Shown here: piece by piece, positions 23,378-31,465 of the stretch | Position numbering within the stretch: the first letter of the stretch is position 1 | Layout: each line of letters opens with the position of its first letter | Origin: Bacteroidales bacterium | Lineage (GTDB): Bacteria; Bacteroidota; Bacteroidia; Bacteroidales; UBA932 | Assembly (NCBI GenBank): GCA_012728975.1 | Contig: JAAYDZ010000069.1 | Location: 1 to 41,707, forward strand | Length of the DNA: 41,707 nt | Direction of reading: 5' to 3' | Notes under the pieces: model-generated | Seen by the model: the letters and a program-made list of their open reading frames with translations, nothing else | Databases searched by the model: none | Told to the model about the DNA's origin: nothing | Made by a program: the position numbers and the translations under genes

Positions 23378-25765
23378 ATGAAGAAGATATTTTATAGCAT
23401 ACTGATGGTTCTGGCACTCTTTTCCTGCCAGAAGTTTGATATTGAGGATATCGATATCTCTCAAATCGATGGAGACAAGGTGATTGTAAATATCGGGCTG
23501 GATGTTCCGGAAATGTCACCTTTGACTAAAGCATTCGGTGATGATCCGCTTGCTGCGGGAACAGAGATGCCTTTGCATATCGTAGTATTTGATGGAGAGG
23601 GGATGTACGTAGAACGTGCTACTGCTAACTTCGTCAGCATCTCTCCTTCGGATCAGATCAATTATCAATGTACTCTGACAGCCTCTTCCAACAAACGTAT
23701 TCTCCATTTGGTTGGCAATGTGGCTTCACCTGCTACTGTAGGTACAGAGTATGATGTTTTTGCAGAGTTTGCCGTACAAGGTACGCAGGATGCTTTTTGG
23801 CAAAGAGTTGTCCTTGACAACGGTATTCGTACCGATAATGGTTCACTTAGCCCCGAGACTGCTGCCAAGCTCACAAGGGTACCCGTGGTACGCAACTACT
23901 CTAAGGTAACCGCCGTCAAGGCAAGTACTGTGACAAACTTCACGATTACCGGCTTGACCGTAGTCAACACTCTCAACAGAGGCAGTGTCGCACCATATAA
24001 TGGGGCGGCTCTCTCCTTTGTGGACTATATGAAACCATCGGCAGGAGAGAAGAAGTGCAAGACTTACGGTGAATTGCTCCAGGAAGGCTATACAGGCAAT
24101 ATACCTTCCGGAACAACCCTAATCAACATTCCGTCATCGCTTTCATCTGCCACATATAAAAATGAGGGAGAACCATTTTACCTTTATGAGCGCACTCAGC
24201 CGGGTGATCAGACCAATACTTTTGCCATTATAAGGGGTAGGTACAATGGTAGTACTACTGACACCTATTACAAGGTTGACCTAATCTACAATGAGGGGGG
24301 TGTAAACAAATTTTACCATATACTCCGCAATTTCAATTATGAGATTGAGATTACCCATGTCAGTGCAAGAGGTTCAGCTACTGCTGCAGAGGCGGCAGCC
24401 GGCACTGCATTCAACAACATTTCTGCGGATGTTCAGCTCAAAAATTTGACAAATATCTCGGATGGTACGGCAAGACTCTTCGTGAGTTATACCGACACCA
24501 TAATCAACACTACCAATGATGTCAAATTCAGATTCAAGTACTACCCGAATTATGCTCAGGGCACTCCGAACAACAATGGAGTGCAGATTGGGGTTGAAAA
24601 TGGCACTATCTTCAGCAGCGGCAGCGTTCTCTCCAATACTCCAATTACTTCGGGACAATGGGCCGGATGGAATGAAGTAACATTGGATGTTACCGGCACT
24701 ATCGGTTCGCTTGCCAAAAGACAAGCCGTTACGGTAATTGCTCCGGGAACCGGTTTGAGCCGTGAAATAAGATATGTTCTTCGTCAGAAAAGGACAATGC
24801 ATGTCACCTGTGCTCCCAAAGTGCTGAATCAGATAGTTCACGCCAATGGCGACGTTCATATCGATATTCCGAATGATCTGGACTCTACTGCCTTCCCTTT
24901 GCAATTTTTGGTGGATACTGACACTAAAAGTCTCTATCCAAGAGTTGACGGTCCAGCGGTCGGTCAAATCATGCCTCTCGTAGTGACCGTCGATGCAAAT
25001 GGCAGAGGTTCATTTGCATTTCAGAGAACTCTCACCTGGACTGAATACTTAGGTTTGTCCGCTTCACCTACTTATCCGGGGCACAAGAGGATAACCTGTT
25101 GGATGGAGACCAATGAAGGAGTAACCTCTACTACTGATGACGAGATTCATGTTTACGTCACCAATAAATATTTCAATGACGGAACCGACTTTTTCATCAG
25201 GATACCGCTAACTATTACCAATGCGCTGTTGGCAAATGGAGATATGTATGGCGCGGGCAGAGCTGTTACGCTCACATTCACTGTCAATAAACTTAATGAG
25301 CCCTTAAGAATTAATCTTACTGAGGGCTTGGTGGGAAGTGGAAGTTATGCCGGGCAGACCGAGATTAACTTGCCTCCGACAACACAGACGACTGTTACAA
25401 TTCCTCTTACCACTACAACGTTTGGAGGTCCACGCACAGCTGATATTGAACACAATGTCACGAATCCCGAATTTGCGCCGGTAACAGTTACTGCTACAGT
25501 GAACACGCTATCTGTAAGTGTCCCTTATTCCGGAACGGTCGGAAATTCAAATCGTAATATTTATAGTGATGCTGGTCATACTAATCTGTTAGGTTCATTT
25601 ACGACAAGTGGCGGTAATGTTACATTTACATTGACCGGTACATTTACTGAAAGCACTCCGTTGTACTTCAGATCACGCTATTTTTCTTGGGGTTGGAATT
25701 ATACATATGCATCTGCAACTGTCGCACAACTATTGGATCCGAATTTCACATTGCAATTCAATTAG
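23378..25765 (+). CDS. Large accessory/adhesin lipoprotein of the pilus operon
   Basis: The 795-residue protein has a lipobox (LALFSC, Cys17), then VIVNIGLDVP and T-K-A at 50-52. The N-terminal part (LHIVVFDGEGMYVERA, then RILHLVGNVA) fits a fimbrillin-like domain. From about residue 350 it reads as several Thr/Asn-rich Ig-like domains without recognisable motifs, ending LDPNFTLQFN. It is the last gene of the operon, 21 bp after the tip gene and 40 bp before a strong terminator. It may be an alternative tip or a surface adhesin carried by the pilus. DUF4906-type proteins sit in this position in related loci, but I cannot confirm that. Confidence 0.65.
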   Translation: MKKIFYSILMVLALFSCQKFDIEDIDISQIDGDKVIVNIGLDVPEMSPLTKAFGDDPLAAGTEMPLHIVVFDGEGMYVERATANFVSISPSDQINYQCTLTASSNKRILHLVGNVASPATVGTEYDVFAEFAVQGTQDAFWQRVVLDNGIRTDNGSLSPETAAKLTRVPVVRNYSKVTAVKASTVTNFTITGLTVVNTLNRGSVAPYNGAALSFVDYMKPSAGEKKCKTYGELLQEGYTGNIPSGTTLINIPSSLSSATYKNEGEPFYLYERTQPGDQTNTFAIIRGRYNGSTTDTYYKVDLIYNEGGVNKFYHILRNFNYEIEITHVSARGSATAAEAAAGTAFNNISADVQLKNLTNISDGTARLFVSYTDTIINTTNDVKFRFKYYPNYAQGTPNNNGVQIGVENGTIFSSGSVLSNTPITSGQWAGWNEVTLDVTGTIGSLAKRQAVTVIAPGTGLSREIRYVLRQKRTMHVTCAPKVLNQIVHANGDVHIDIPNDLDSTAFPLQFLVDTDTKSLYPRVDGPAVGQIMPLVVTVDANGRGSFAFQRTLTWTEYLGLSASPTYPGHKRITCWMETNEGVTSTTDDEIHVYVTNKYFNDGTDFFIRIPLTITNALLANGDMYGAGRAVTLTFTVNKLNEPLRINLTEGLVGSGSYAGQTEINLPPTTQTTVTIPLTTTTFGGPRTADIEHNVTNPEFAPVTVTATVNTLSVSVPYSGTVGNSNRNIYSDAGHTNLLGSFTTSGGNVTFTLTGTFTESTPLYFRSRYFSWGWNYTYASATVAQLLDPNFTLQFN

Positions 25766-25805
25766 CAGTTTGCTTTGATTGATATTTAAAGCTTGAACAT
25801 ATTTA

Positions 25806-25840
25806 GAGGGTGACCGCACGGTCACCCTCTTGATTATTAT
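25806..25840 (+). terminator. Rho-independent terminator of the pilus operon
   Basis: GAGGGTGACC (25806-25815) and GGTCACCCTC (25820-25829) form a perfect 10-bp stem with a 4-nt loop, followed by TTGATTATTA. It closes the 11.6-kb operon. Confidence 0.85.
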
Positions 25841-25955
25841 AATCCTGATAACTTCCCATTCCACCTTTGGTTACAGATATTGTGGATATGGTAGTTTAGT
25901 TCTTTATTCTTTATGATATTATTTGCGGAAATTATCGCTCTGACAGCAGATGCTG

Positions 25956-26945
25956 TTACGACAATTTGCTGATTTCCTCTTGTGATAAGCCGGTGGCTTT
26001 TGAGATTGACTCCAATGAGATGCCTTGAGACAACATTGACTTTGCAACTTGACGTATTCCTTTCTCCATTCCTTTCTCCATTCCTTTCTCCATTCCTTTC
26101 TCCATTCCTTTCTTCATTCCTTTCTCCATTCCTTCTTCTAAGCCTTCTTCGCGCGCGGATTCGATAACATCATCAATAGTGACCGCAAAATAATGATCGC
26201 GATATTCTTGACGCTCCTTTTCGGTCAGTCTTGTCAACGCTGCCTTGCAGATAAGGTCCATGAAGTATCTCTTGATTTTATCAGATACATCAATCTCATC
26301 AACTGCTTTTTTGAATTCGTTATAAGTGATTCCCATTTTCCTGTCAGTCATTAGTTTTAGCAAAGCTAATAAACTTTCATAATCTTTCCCACCTTTTGCT
26401 ATGTTTTTAATATTGACGCAGGGAAGCTGCAGAGTTATAATGTGTATTATATTGCTTATCACTTTCCCGGTTTTCGTGTTGCACATCTTGTACTCATTTT
26501 TGATTTGACCATTTCTCTCAATCTGGAAATTGCTCAAACAGATGGTGAAAACCTTCTTGATATCGCCATACCTTTTCTTGTCCCCGCGGCTGACAGTATC
26601 GCTTATAAGATCGCAATTGTAATAGATCAGTCTATCAAACATGTGCCTGTAGTATTGATTCTGCATTTCTATCAGGTAACGTACTCCATCCCTGCTCCTG
26701 CATAGAACGTCTACAACCGACCGTTTTGCATCTTCCACGGAAGGAACAAGTTCCTTGTCTAAAAACTCAATTTCGTCTATCGGACTTTCAAGCTCCTCTT
26801 TGAGAATGATGTTAATAAAACCGATAGTTAAGTCTTTGTTTTTCTCGGTTCCGAAAAGATACTTGAAACCAAAGTCTGTAAAGGGATTCAAAACCGTTCC
26901 CTCCGACCACACGCTACCTTTACGTGGTAATGAATCTTTGCTCAT
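25956..26945 (-). CDS. Rpn-family PD-(D/E)XK nuclease / putative transposase
   Basis: This 329-residue protein begins MSKDSLPRKGSVW; an ATG 16 codons upstream is less likely. NPFTDFGFKYLFG near the N-terminus and VVDVLCRSRDGVRYLIEMQN (D...E-x-Q nuclease core) are typical of the PDDEXK_2 / recombination-promoting nuclease group widespread in Bacteroidetes. The C-terminal part carries the usual Glu-Gly-Met/Lys-Gly-Met run before a final helix. RpnA-like proteins in E. coli cleave DNA and promote RecA-independent recombination; the role here is unproven. It is convergent with the pilus operon and alone in its transcript. Confidence 0.85.
   Translation of the reverse strand: MSKDSLPRKGSVWSEGTVLNPFTDFGFKYLFGTEKNKDLTIGFINIILKEELESPIDEIEFLDKELVPSVEDAKRSVVDVLCRSRDGVRYLIEMQNQYYRHMFDRLIYYNCDLISDTVSRGDKKRYGDIKKVFTICLSNFQIERNGQIKNEYKMCNTKTGKVISNIIHIITLQLPCVNIKNIAKGGKDYESLLALLKLMTDRKMGITYNEFKKAVDEIDVSDKIKRYFMDLICKAALTRLTEKERQEYRDHYFAVTIDDVIESAREEGLEEGMEKGMKKGMEKGMEKGMEKGMEKGIRQVAKSMLSQGISLESISKATGLSQEEISKLS
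26056..26138 (-). repeat. 12-bp tandem repeats inside the Rpn-family gene
   Basis: About six and a half copies of a 12-bp unit (plus strand ATTCCTTTCTCC) code for repeated Glu-Lys-Gly-Met. One copy has a single change (…TTC). The repeat number can vary without frameshift. Confidence 0.9.
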
Positions 26946-27073
26946 AATGTGATAATTTAAGTGTTGAGTAAATAAAATGTAGTATAATTGCAATAATTAT
27001 AAATCATAACACAAATAAGGATAATAAAAACTATATAAACAAATAATGTGAGCAAAATGTTTCAAGCATTTTA

Positions 27074-27508
27074 ATGAAAAATGCTATCTTCGCATTAAAG
27101 ATATGGAGAGAAATGCAGGTTTTTGATCCGTTGAGAAAAAAGTATGTCAGGCTCACACCCGAGGAAGAGGTGCGGCAGAATGTCATTGGCTGGCTTGCGA
27201 AGGAGTGGGAGGTGCCGCTGCCGCTAATGTCGAGTGAATGGGCATTTACTTTCAACGGGATGCAGTACCGGGCTGATGTGCTGGTCTTTGACCGATCCCT
27301 GCAGCCTCTGATGCTGGTGGAGTGCAAAGCTCCCGATATTCCCATCAATCAAACAGTGATAGATCAGGTCATCAGGTACAATCTTTCGCTCAAAGTGAAA
27401 TACATTTTGATAACAAACGGTAAAAGCAGTTATCTTTGTGGCCGCAATCCTGAAACTGAGCAATATGAATTTTTGGACAGGATTCCCAAATATGAACAGA
27501 TGCTATGA
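27074..27508 (+). CDS. Type I restriction enzyme HsdR N-terminal-domain protein (stand-alone PD-(D/E)XK nuclease fold)
   Basis: This 144-residue protein is built only of the HsdR N-terminal (HSDR_N) nuclease fold. It has the catalytic pattern D68 (YRADVLVFD), E83-C84-K85 (LMLVECKAP), and the RecB-type QxxxY (Q98-Y102). Stand-alone versions are common in Bacteroidetes and have no assigned function. No hsdM or hsdS lies nearby, so it is not part of a type I system here. The start is uncertain: 27074 fits the length I expect of relatives, while an ATG at 27113 has a better ribosome site (GGAGAG) and a near-consensus TATCTTCG upstream. Its stop overlaps the next start by 4 bp. Confidence 0.8.
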   Translation: MKNAIFALKIWREMQVFDPLRKKYVRLTPEEEVRQNVIGWLAKEWEVPLPLMSSEWAFTFNGMQYRADVLVFDRSLQPLMLVECKAPDIPINQTVIDQVIRYNLSLKVKYILITNGKSSYLCGRNPETEQYEFLDRIPKYEQML

Positions 27509-28908
27509 GAGGGCCATTGGATCATAAAATATTTGAGATAGTGGCAGCCCAGGCTGCTAAACTGAAGGTTAAAGCCTTTGTCATAGGGGGCTATGTGCGT
27601 GATCATTTTCTCCAGAGGGAGAGTACGGATATAGATATAGTGGTAGAAGGTAGCGGTATCGAACTGGCTGAAGCGGTTGCAAAGGTGCTGGGTACCAGTG
27701 TCACCGTATTCCGCAACTTCGGTACGGCGATGCTCAAATATGAAGGTGTTGAGCTCGAATTTGTAGGTGCAAGACGAGAATCTTATCGTCGCAACTCCCG
27801 CAAACCCATTGTCGAAGAGGGAACACTTGAAGATGATCAGCTTCGCCGCGACTTTACCATCAATGCGCTTGCTTTCAGTCTCCAGAAAGAGGACTACGGC
27901 ACCCTGATAGATCCTTTTGGAGGCATCCGCGACCTGGATGCCGGCCTGATACGCACTCCGACCGACCCCGATACTACTTATTCCGATGATCCTCTGAGGA
28001 TGATCCGCGCCATAAGATTTGCCACTCAACTTGGATTCCGGATAGTACCGGAGTCGCTCGATTCCATTCGCCGCAATGCCGGACGTCTCAATATTCTGGC
28101 ACGCGAAAGGATAGCAGACGAACTGCATAAGATATTGATGGCAGATACCCCTTCGAGAGGCCTGCGTCTGCTAGACGAATGTGAACTTCTACATTTGATA
28201 CTTCCTGCCATCTCCAATCTCAAAGCTGTAGAGACGGTGGATGGTTGCGGGCATAAGGACAATTTTGAACATACTCTGCAGGTGCTGGATAATGTTGCAG
28301 CTGTCGGTGGAGACCTATGGCTGCGCTGGGCGGCATTGCTCCATGATGTGGGTAAACCTGCCACAAAGAGATATGAAGAAGGAACGGGATGGACCTTCCA
28401 TGGACACGAATTTATCGGCAGCAAGATGGTGCCGGGCATATTTAAGCAACTTAAGATGCCTCTCAATGATAAGATGAAATATGTGCAGAAAATGGTATTG
28501 CTTCATCTGCGCCCGATAGCTCTGGTTACTGAAGAGGTGACAGATTCCGCAGTGCGCCGTCTCCTCTTTGATGCGGGGGATGATATAGATGATCTGATGA
28601 CTCTCTGTCGCGCGGATGTTACTTCCAGGAATGAATACAAGGTCAAAGCAATTCAGCGCAATTTCGAGATAGTGGAAGCCAAACTTATCGAAGTGGAGGA
28701 GAAAGATGCCATCCGTAACTTCAAAAATCCTATTACGGGAGAATTGATTATGGAAAAATATGGTCTTCCACCCTGCTACACTGTCGGTGTGATCAAGGAA
28801 GAGATCAAGAATGCCATTCTGGATGGAGAGATACCCAATGAATTTGAGGCAGCCTATCGTATGATGGAGACTAAGGCCGCAGAATTGGGTCTTGAGCCGA
28901 AGCATTAA
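27505..28908 (+). CDS. cca: CCA tRNA nucleotidyltransferase / poly(A)-polymerase-type enzyme with HD domain
   Basis: The 467-residue enzyme adds or repairs the 3'-CCA of tRNAs. The nucleotidyltransferase head is clear: GGYVRD (28-33), the metal-binding D42-I-D44, and RRDFTINALAF near residue 112-122. Then come the RNA-binding domain (RMIRAIRFATQLGFRI) and a C-terminal HD phosphohydrolase domain (HTLQVLDN and LRWAALLHDVGKP at about 273-285). The HD part may trim 2',3'-cyclic phosphates as in other class II enzymes. It overlaps the HsdR-N-type gene by ATGA, so the two are translationally coupled. No defects were seen. Confidence 0.95.
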   Translation: MRGPLDHKIFEIVAAQAAKLKVKAFVIGGYVRDHFLQRESTDIDIVVEGSGIELAEAVAKVLGTSVTVFRNFGTAMLKYEGVELEFVGARRESYRRNSRKPIVEEGTLEDDQLRRDFTINALAFSLQKEDYGTLIDPFGGIRDLDAGLIRTPTDPDTTYSDDPLRMIRAIRFATQLGFRIVPESLDSIRRNAGRLNILARERIADELHKILMADTPSRGLRLLDECELLHLILPAISNLKAVETVDGCGHKDNFEHTLQVLDNVAAVGGDLWLRWAALLHDVGKPATKRYEEGTGWTFHGHEFIGSKMVPGIFKQLKMPLNDKMKYVQKMVLLHLRPIALVTEEVTDSAVRRLLFDAGDDIDDLMTLCRADVTSRNEYKVKAIQRNFEIVEAKLIEVEEKDAIRNFKNPITGELIMEKYGLPPCYTVGVIKEEIKNAILDGEIPNEFEAAYRMMETKAAELGLEPKH

Positions 28909-28966
28909 CTACCCTATCCCATCTTCCAATAGAAGTTAAGTCTGGAAGAGAGATCTTCAGGCAGTG

Positions 28967-30004
28967 CTATTCATCTGATATATCAACACCACAGAGCCGT
29001 TGCTGCCATTTCCAGGCAGAGCGGAGAGTTTCGTAAAGACTTTTACGTGCGTACCAGCCCAGTTCCTCATTGGCATAGGTTGGGTCAGCCCATATTGCCT
29101 CAATATCGCCTTCACGTCTGCCGGTAATGCGATAGGTGAGTTGCAACCCGTTGACCTGTTCGAAAGTTTTGACTATTTCCATTGTGGAAACCCCTTGTCC
29201 CGTACCGATATTGAAGACTTCAAAGTTCTCTTTCATCTTTCCATCGATCATCCTGTCGAGTGCAGTCACATGTGCAGCGGCCAGATCGTTGATGTCGATA
29301 TAGTCACGGATACAGAATCCGTCCGGAGTGTTGTAGTCGTCCCCGAAGATGCTCAGTACCTCGCGTATGCCTGCGGCCGTTTGAGTGACATAGGGGAGGA
29401 GGTTGTTGGGTACGCCACGTGGTAATTCGCCTATTAGTGCGCTGGGATGTGCTCCTATGGGGTTGAAATACCTCAGCGCAATGGCATTGATGGAGCCGTA
29501 GGCCTTTACGCTGTCGCGGATTATATCTTCGCAAATGCGTTTGGTATTGCCATAGGGGGACTCGGCCTCAAGTCTTGGGGTCTGTTCAGTGGCGGGGAGC
29601 ACCTCCGGCTGTCCATATACAGTACAGGAAGAGGAGAATACCAGATTGGGCACACCATACTTGCGCATCAGAGAGATGATGTTTATAAGTGAGAGGATAT
29701 TGTTATGGTAATATTCCAAAGGTTGCTCAACCGATTCCCCTACTGCCTTTGCCGCCGCGAAATGTATTATGGAGTTAAATTTTCCCTTTTCAAAAAGTTT
29801 TTCGAGCGCTTCAATGTTGCGGCAGTCCGCTTTTACAAATTCCGGTCTGACACCGGTAATCGCCTCTATACCTTCTATCACAGATTCATCGGAATTTGAA
29901 AGATTATCGACAATAATCACTTCATAACCCGCTTCGATAAGCTCAACGACAGTATGTGAGCCGATATAACCCGTTCCTCCTGTAACCAATACTCCCTTTC
30001 CCAT
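28967..30004 (-). CDS. galE: UDP-glucose 4-epimerase
   Basis: The 345-residue enzyme is an extended short-chain dehydrogenase. It has an NAD-binding TGGTGYIG (8-15), a catalytic Ser region SSSCTVYGQ (124-132) and Y151-x-x-x-K155 (YGNTK). It interconverts UDP-glucose and UDP-galactose for galactose use and for glycan precursor supply. The full length matches the GalE family. A TACTTTTG promoter element lies 23 bp upstream, back to back with the promoter of the Ser/Arg-rich protein gene. It is convergent with cca; only a weak hairpin is visible in the 58-bp gap. Confidence 0.95.
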   Translation of the reverse strand: MGKGVLVTGGTGYIGSHTVVELIEAGYEVIIVDNLSNSDESVIEGIEAITGVRPEFVKADCRNIEALEKLFEKGKFNSIIHFAAAKAVGESVEQPLEYYHNNILSLINIISLMRKYGVPNLVFSSSCTVYGQPEVLPATEQTPRLEAESPYGNTKRICEDIIRDSVKAYGSINAIALRYFNPIGAHPSALIGELPRGVPNNLLPYVTQTAAGIREVLSIFGDDYNTPDGFCIRDYIDINDLAAAHVTALDRMIDGKMKENFEVFNIGTGQGVSTMEIVKTFEQVNGLQLTYRITGRREGDIEAIWADPTYANEELGWYARKSLYETLRSAWKWQQRLCGVDISDE

Positions 30005-30026
30005 ATCATTATACTATTTTGTAACA

Positions 30027-30034
30027 CAAAAGTA
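30027..30034 (-). promoter_or_regulatory. Putative -7 element (TACTTTTG) of galE
   Basis: The minus-strand TACTTTTG matches TAnnTTTG and lies 23 bp before the galE ATG. Confidence 0.55.
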
Positions 30035-30046
30035 AGAATAAATAGT

Positions 30047-30054
30047 TATATTTG
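30047..30054 (+). promoter_or_regulatory. Putative -7 element (TATATTTG) of the Ser/Arg-rich protein gene
   Basis: TATATTTG matches TAnnTTTG. The predicted transcript would have a leader of about 47 nt before the ATG at 30108. It lies 12 bp from the divergent galE element. Confidence 0.55.
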
Positions 30055-30107
30055 GTCCGTTATTTGATATATATTAAGGTGAATACTTACCACTTAAATT
30101 TTAAAAA

Positions 30108-31448
30108 ATGAAGAGGTTTACACAAGTAGCTTTAGTCCTTAGCATCATAATGATGTTAGCTAGCCCGAGTGAGGTATGGGGACAAAACAGGAGAACGAGC
30201 AGTTCGAGCGAACGTAGGACAACTCAGAGCAGCAACTCTTCCAGCAGCCGCTCAAGCAGCTCTTCATCCGGCAGCCGTTCAAGCAGTTCACAGAGTCGAA
30301 CTACTTCAGGCAGCCGTTCAAGTAGTTCTCAGAGCCGCAGCACTTCAACTACTTCGCAGAGAAGGACCGGAGTGAAGGCTTCATCAGACAATACATTCGA
30401 CCTCAAAGTCGATCCCAACTACAAGTCACCCTCCTCAGGTACCCAGTCACAGAGCACTTCTACCCGCAGGAGGACAACTACCACTTCTGACCGTCAGGTG
30501 CAGGATTATAGAGGTAACGCCGGTTCAACCTCCTCTTCAGGCTCTCGTAGCTCCACTGTCACCACAAGACGCAGCTCAAGCAGCTCTTCTGTAGTGACAG
30601 GCTCGGATAACGCAGCCACTAGAAGAAGTTCCGGCTCAAGCAGACAGGCCGTCACTACCGACCGTAACAGATCTGTAGCAAGCCCCGGCACCAGCAGATC
30701 CTCTGTTTCAACCTCCACCCGTAGGAACGCCACAAGTGTAAACAGCACTGCCCCAAGGAGAACTGACAGGGTTAATACCCCTATGGTTGACCGCAAGCCG
30801 GCTGCCGTGCAATATCATAACAGCGTACCCCCTCCAAGGGATAAAAACTGGGTGAGACCCTATATCAAGAAACACTACAGGCCGGTTCCTTCTTATCACT
30901 ACGGTCACCACTACTTCGGCTATCGAATCCACTACCTTCCTCATAGAGCGGTGCTTAGGGTTCATAACCACATTCACTACTACTATTATGATGGTATCTT
31001 TTACCGCCCCTACTTTGGAGGAGGTTATATCATCTGCCGCCCGCCAGTAGGCACCTATATCAGCAGCACCATGCTTAATGTAGCTCTGACAGTGGCTGTA
31101 ATCAATGCCCTGAACAATGCCGTTGAGCGCGCAAACCGTGCTGTTGCACTAGCCGAGAGTTACTCAAGAATCAATACCAACTACACTATTAGGGAGGTTG
31201 ATTCCTACGTAACAAACGTAGCTAATCAAAATGAAGAATATTACTATCAGGACGGAGTTTTCTACACCCTTGTCGATGGTCGCTACTATGTGATTGAACC
31301 TCCTATCGGAGCTCTCATCACCCAGTTGCCAGACGACTACGTTGAGGTGGAGATAGCCGGCGAGACTTATTATCAGGTCGAAGATGCACTCTACAAGGTG
31401 ACAGTCATAGACGGAGCCCTCTATTTTGAGGTGGTACTCGCCTTATAA
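30108..31448 (+). CDS. Secreted Ser/Arg-rich protein with DUF6515-like C-terminal repeats
   Basis: The 446-residue protein has a signal peptide (about 1-25, ending EVWGQ). A low-complexity Ser/Arg/Thr domain follows (about 27-240) that includes two 13-residue repeats GSRSSSSQSRTTS (DNA 30270-30347). A His/Tyr-rich segment comes next (about 255-295), then two copies of a Y-Y-x-D-G-[IV]-F-Y ... P-P-[IV]-G motif (about 288-315 and 378-405) and a third shorter repeat. The tail resembles DUF6515 envelope proteins of Bacteroidetes. The basic, disordered part might bind cell-wall or acidic polymers, but no function is known. Glycosylation of the Ser/Thr tract is possible. Confidence 0.75.
   Translation: MKRFTQVALVLSIIMMLASPSEVWGQNRRTSSSSERRTTQSSNSSSSRSSSSSSGSRSSSSQSRTTSGSRSSSSQSRSTSTTSQRRTGVKASSDNTFDLKVDPNYKSPSSGTQSQSTSTRRRTTTTSDRQVQDYRGNAGSTSSSGSRSSTVTTRRSSSSSSVVTGSDNAATRRSSGSSRQAVTTDRNRSVASPGTSRSSVSTSTRRNATSVNSTAPRRTDRVNTPMVDRKPAAVQYHNSVPPPRDKNWVRPYIKKHYRPVPSYHYGHHYFGYRIHYLPHRAVLRVHNHIHYYYYDGIFYRPYFGGGYIICRPPVGTYISSTMLNVALTVAVINALNNAVERANRAVALAESYSRINTNYTIREVDSYVTNVANQNEEYYYQDGVFYTLVDGRYYVIEPPIGALITQLPDDYVEVEIAGETYYQVEDALYKVTVIDGALYFEVVLAL
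30270..30347 (+). repeat. Two 39-bp tandem repeats in the Ser/Arg-rich coding region
   Basis: Copies 30270-30308 and 30309-30347 both encode Gly-Ser-Arg-Ser-Ser-Ser-Ser-Gln-Ser-Arg plus three residues. A diverged partial copy precedes them. Confidence 0.8.
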
Positions 31449-31465
31449 CTCTGAGATCCTCCTGT

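Noticed and set aside
27430-28128. 232-codon open frame antisense to cca
   Set aside because: It lies opposite conserved nucleotidyltransferase motifs and lacks its own promoter or recognisable sequence.
27074-28908. Restriction-modification system
   Set aside because: Only an HsdR N-terminal fold is present. No methyltransferase, specificity subunit or helicase is encoded nearby.
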